Source of the DNA: Epiperipatus broadwayi
Lineage: Eukaryota; Onychophora; Udeonychophora; Euonychophora; Peripatidae
Direction: 5' to 3'
Length of the DNA stretch: 64,000 nt
NCBI GenBank assembly: GCA_028023455.1
Contig: JAQFVV010006246.1
Coordinates: 4,914,363 to 4,978,362, forward strand
The position numbers and the translations under genes are program-made. The notes beneath the pieces are model-generated. The model was not told the origin of the DNA and did not search any database. It was given only the letters and a program-made list of their open reading frames with translations. Positions 63,127 through 64,000 of this stretch are shown piece after piece. Numbering within the stretch: the first letter of the stretch is position 1; each line of letters opens with the position of its first letter.

Positions 63127-63360
63127 GTTCTATAAAACAGAGAAAAAATATACAATAAATAAGAAAACAAGAAAATAAAATAAAATAAAACAAATAAAAA
63201 CAAATAAAAATAATAATAATAACAAAATAAAATACCTATAAACCAAAAAATGGAAAAATTGTATATCACAACATTTCCTTATATAGTGAGAAATTTTTTA
63301 TACCAAAAGGAAAAAAATATCTATACAAAAACAGTCAATTTTTTTGCACAAATATATAAG

Positions 63361-63534
63361 CTATTTTAACATCTTATTTAAAACAGGATTTAAATGTTCT
63401 ATATAAATACTCTCTTTGTTAAATCTTTCAAAGTAATTACCAATACATTCCAAAGGTCGGATTTCATAGTCTTTATGTCCTGTTTCCAATTTATGACAAA
63501 AGATAGCAGATTTCTTATCAATTATATGCTGATA
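63361..63534 (-). pseudogene. PLE C-terminal coding end, left arm
   Basis: On the - strand the frame reads DKKSAIFCHKLETGHKDYE, RPLECIGNYFERFNKES and ends in LNPVLNKMLK before a TAG (63361-63363). The A...H...TGH and N...R...ES spacing is that of the region after the GIY-YIG core in PLEs. It is 5' truncated at the palindrome axis. This arm keeps the full end of the frame. Confidence 0.72.
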
Positions 63535-63546
63535 AAAACCAGACTA

Positions 63547-63681
63547 TATCAGCATATAATTGATAAGAAATCTGCTATCTTTTGTCATAAATTGGAAACA
63601 GGACATAAAGACTATGAAATCCGACCTTTGGAATGTATTGGTAATTACTTTGAAAGATTTAACAAAGAAGTATTTATATAG
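63547..63681 (+). pseudogene. PLE C-terminal coding end, right arm (frameshifted)
   Basis: Same coding end as the left arm, on the + strand. After FNKE the frame shifts relative to the left arm and stops at 63679-63681, so the last roughly 15 codons are lost. Confidence 0.7.
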
Positions 63682-63929
63682 AACATTTAAATCCTGTTTT
63701 AAATAAGATGTTAAAATAACTTATATATTTGTGAAAAAAATTGATTTTTTGTATAGATATTTTTTCTTTTGTATAAAAATTTCTCACTATATAAGGAAAT
63801 GTTGTGATATACAATTTTCCATTTTTGGTTTATAGGTATTTTATTTTTTATTATTTTATTTTTATTTTTTTTTTTTTTTTTATTTTATTTTCTTTTTCTT
63901 ATTTATTTATATTTTTTCTTTTTATAGAA

Positions 63930-63980
63930 CCTTGATAAAGTCCATATCATTATTTTAAAAAATGGACGAAACGTCGGCTA
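63930..63980 (+). ncRNA. hammerhead-like box in PLE terminal region, right arm
   Basis: Mirror copy of the left-arm motif: CTTGATAAAGTCC at 63931-63943 and GGACGAAACGTCGG at 63964-63977, with stem II possible between them. It has the same deviation from the CTGATGA consensus. Confidence 0.45.
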
Positions 63981-64000
63981 TTTATATTTATTTGTGAAGT

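Larger units (their letters stand above)
53928..64000 (+). other. TRMT1: TRMT1 intron 5, partial (more than 10 kb)
   Basis: The sequence after the GTAGTT donor holds the PLE pair, a MITE and the terminal palindrome listed separately. Stretches 53930-54940, 57560-58365 and 59250-63050 show no supported gene. A GC-richer patch at 57760-57935 is unclassified. Confidence 0.75.
63057..64000. repeat. near-perfect palindrome made of two PLE 3' ends
   Basis: The left arm 63057-63534 is the reverse complement of the right arm 63547-64000 with few differences, with a 12-bp spacer (63535-63546). The right arm reaches the last base of the window, so the palindrome probably continues. Each arm holds the C-terminal end of a PLE coding region near the axis and a terminal region with a CGACGTTTCGTCC or GGACGAAACGTCG box near the outside. 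Confidence 0.93.

Overview
The window is animal (metazoan) nuclear DNA. It is very AT-rich and made mostly of introns and intergenic DNA full of transposable elements. Spliced host exons sit among LINEs, Penelope-like elements (PLEs), a Ty3/gypsy element, tRNA-derived SINEs and DNA-transposon MITEs. I see no bacterial-style gene organisation, and I do not assign a lineage from the sequence alone.

Host genes. The one gene I recognise is on the + strand: TRMT1, the tRNA (guanine26-N2)-dimethyltransferase. Five exons join in frame (4122-4294, 28704-28797, 53102-53289, 53611-53726, 53815-53927) and give the N-terminal 139 codons. Introns 1 and 2 are each about 24.3 kb and are stuffed with repeats; introns 3 and 4 are only 321 and 88 bp. 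The gene continues past the window's right edge. At the left edge a probable coding exon of an unidentified gene lies on the - strand (1-145).

Region by region. 2.2-3.4 kb is a degenerate 1.2-kb palindrome. 4.5-4.8 kb is a foldback SINE. Intron 1 (4.3-28.7 kb) holds three hAT MITEs with perfect 8-bp target duplications, a decayed PLE pair, fragments of RTE-type and other LINEs, and several short tandem duplications. Intron 2 (28.8-53.1 kb) holds SINE arrays, a foldback, and a nested insertion at 32.6-44.4 kb: a gypsy element with 1.87-kb near-identical LTRs and an intact pol but no visible gag, whose right LTR is split by a 4-kb LINE with an intact 1139-residue ORF2. A gag-like relic, a SINE, an RTE fragment and a 215-bp trinucleotide microsatellite follow. 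Intron 5 (from 53.9 kb) holds a head-to-head PLE pair, an 873-bp TA-flanked MITE, and a palindromic PLE end at 63.06-64.0 kb carrying hammerhead-like boxes.

Recurring theme. Inverted, outward-facing duplication appears again and again: three PLE loci, three other foldbacks and a SINE pair. The nested gypsy and LINE look young, while most other elements are decayed.
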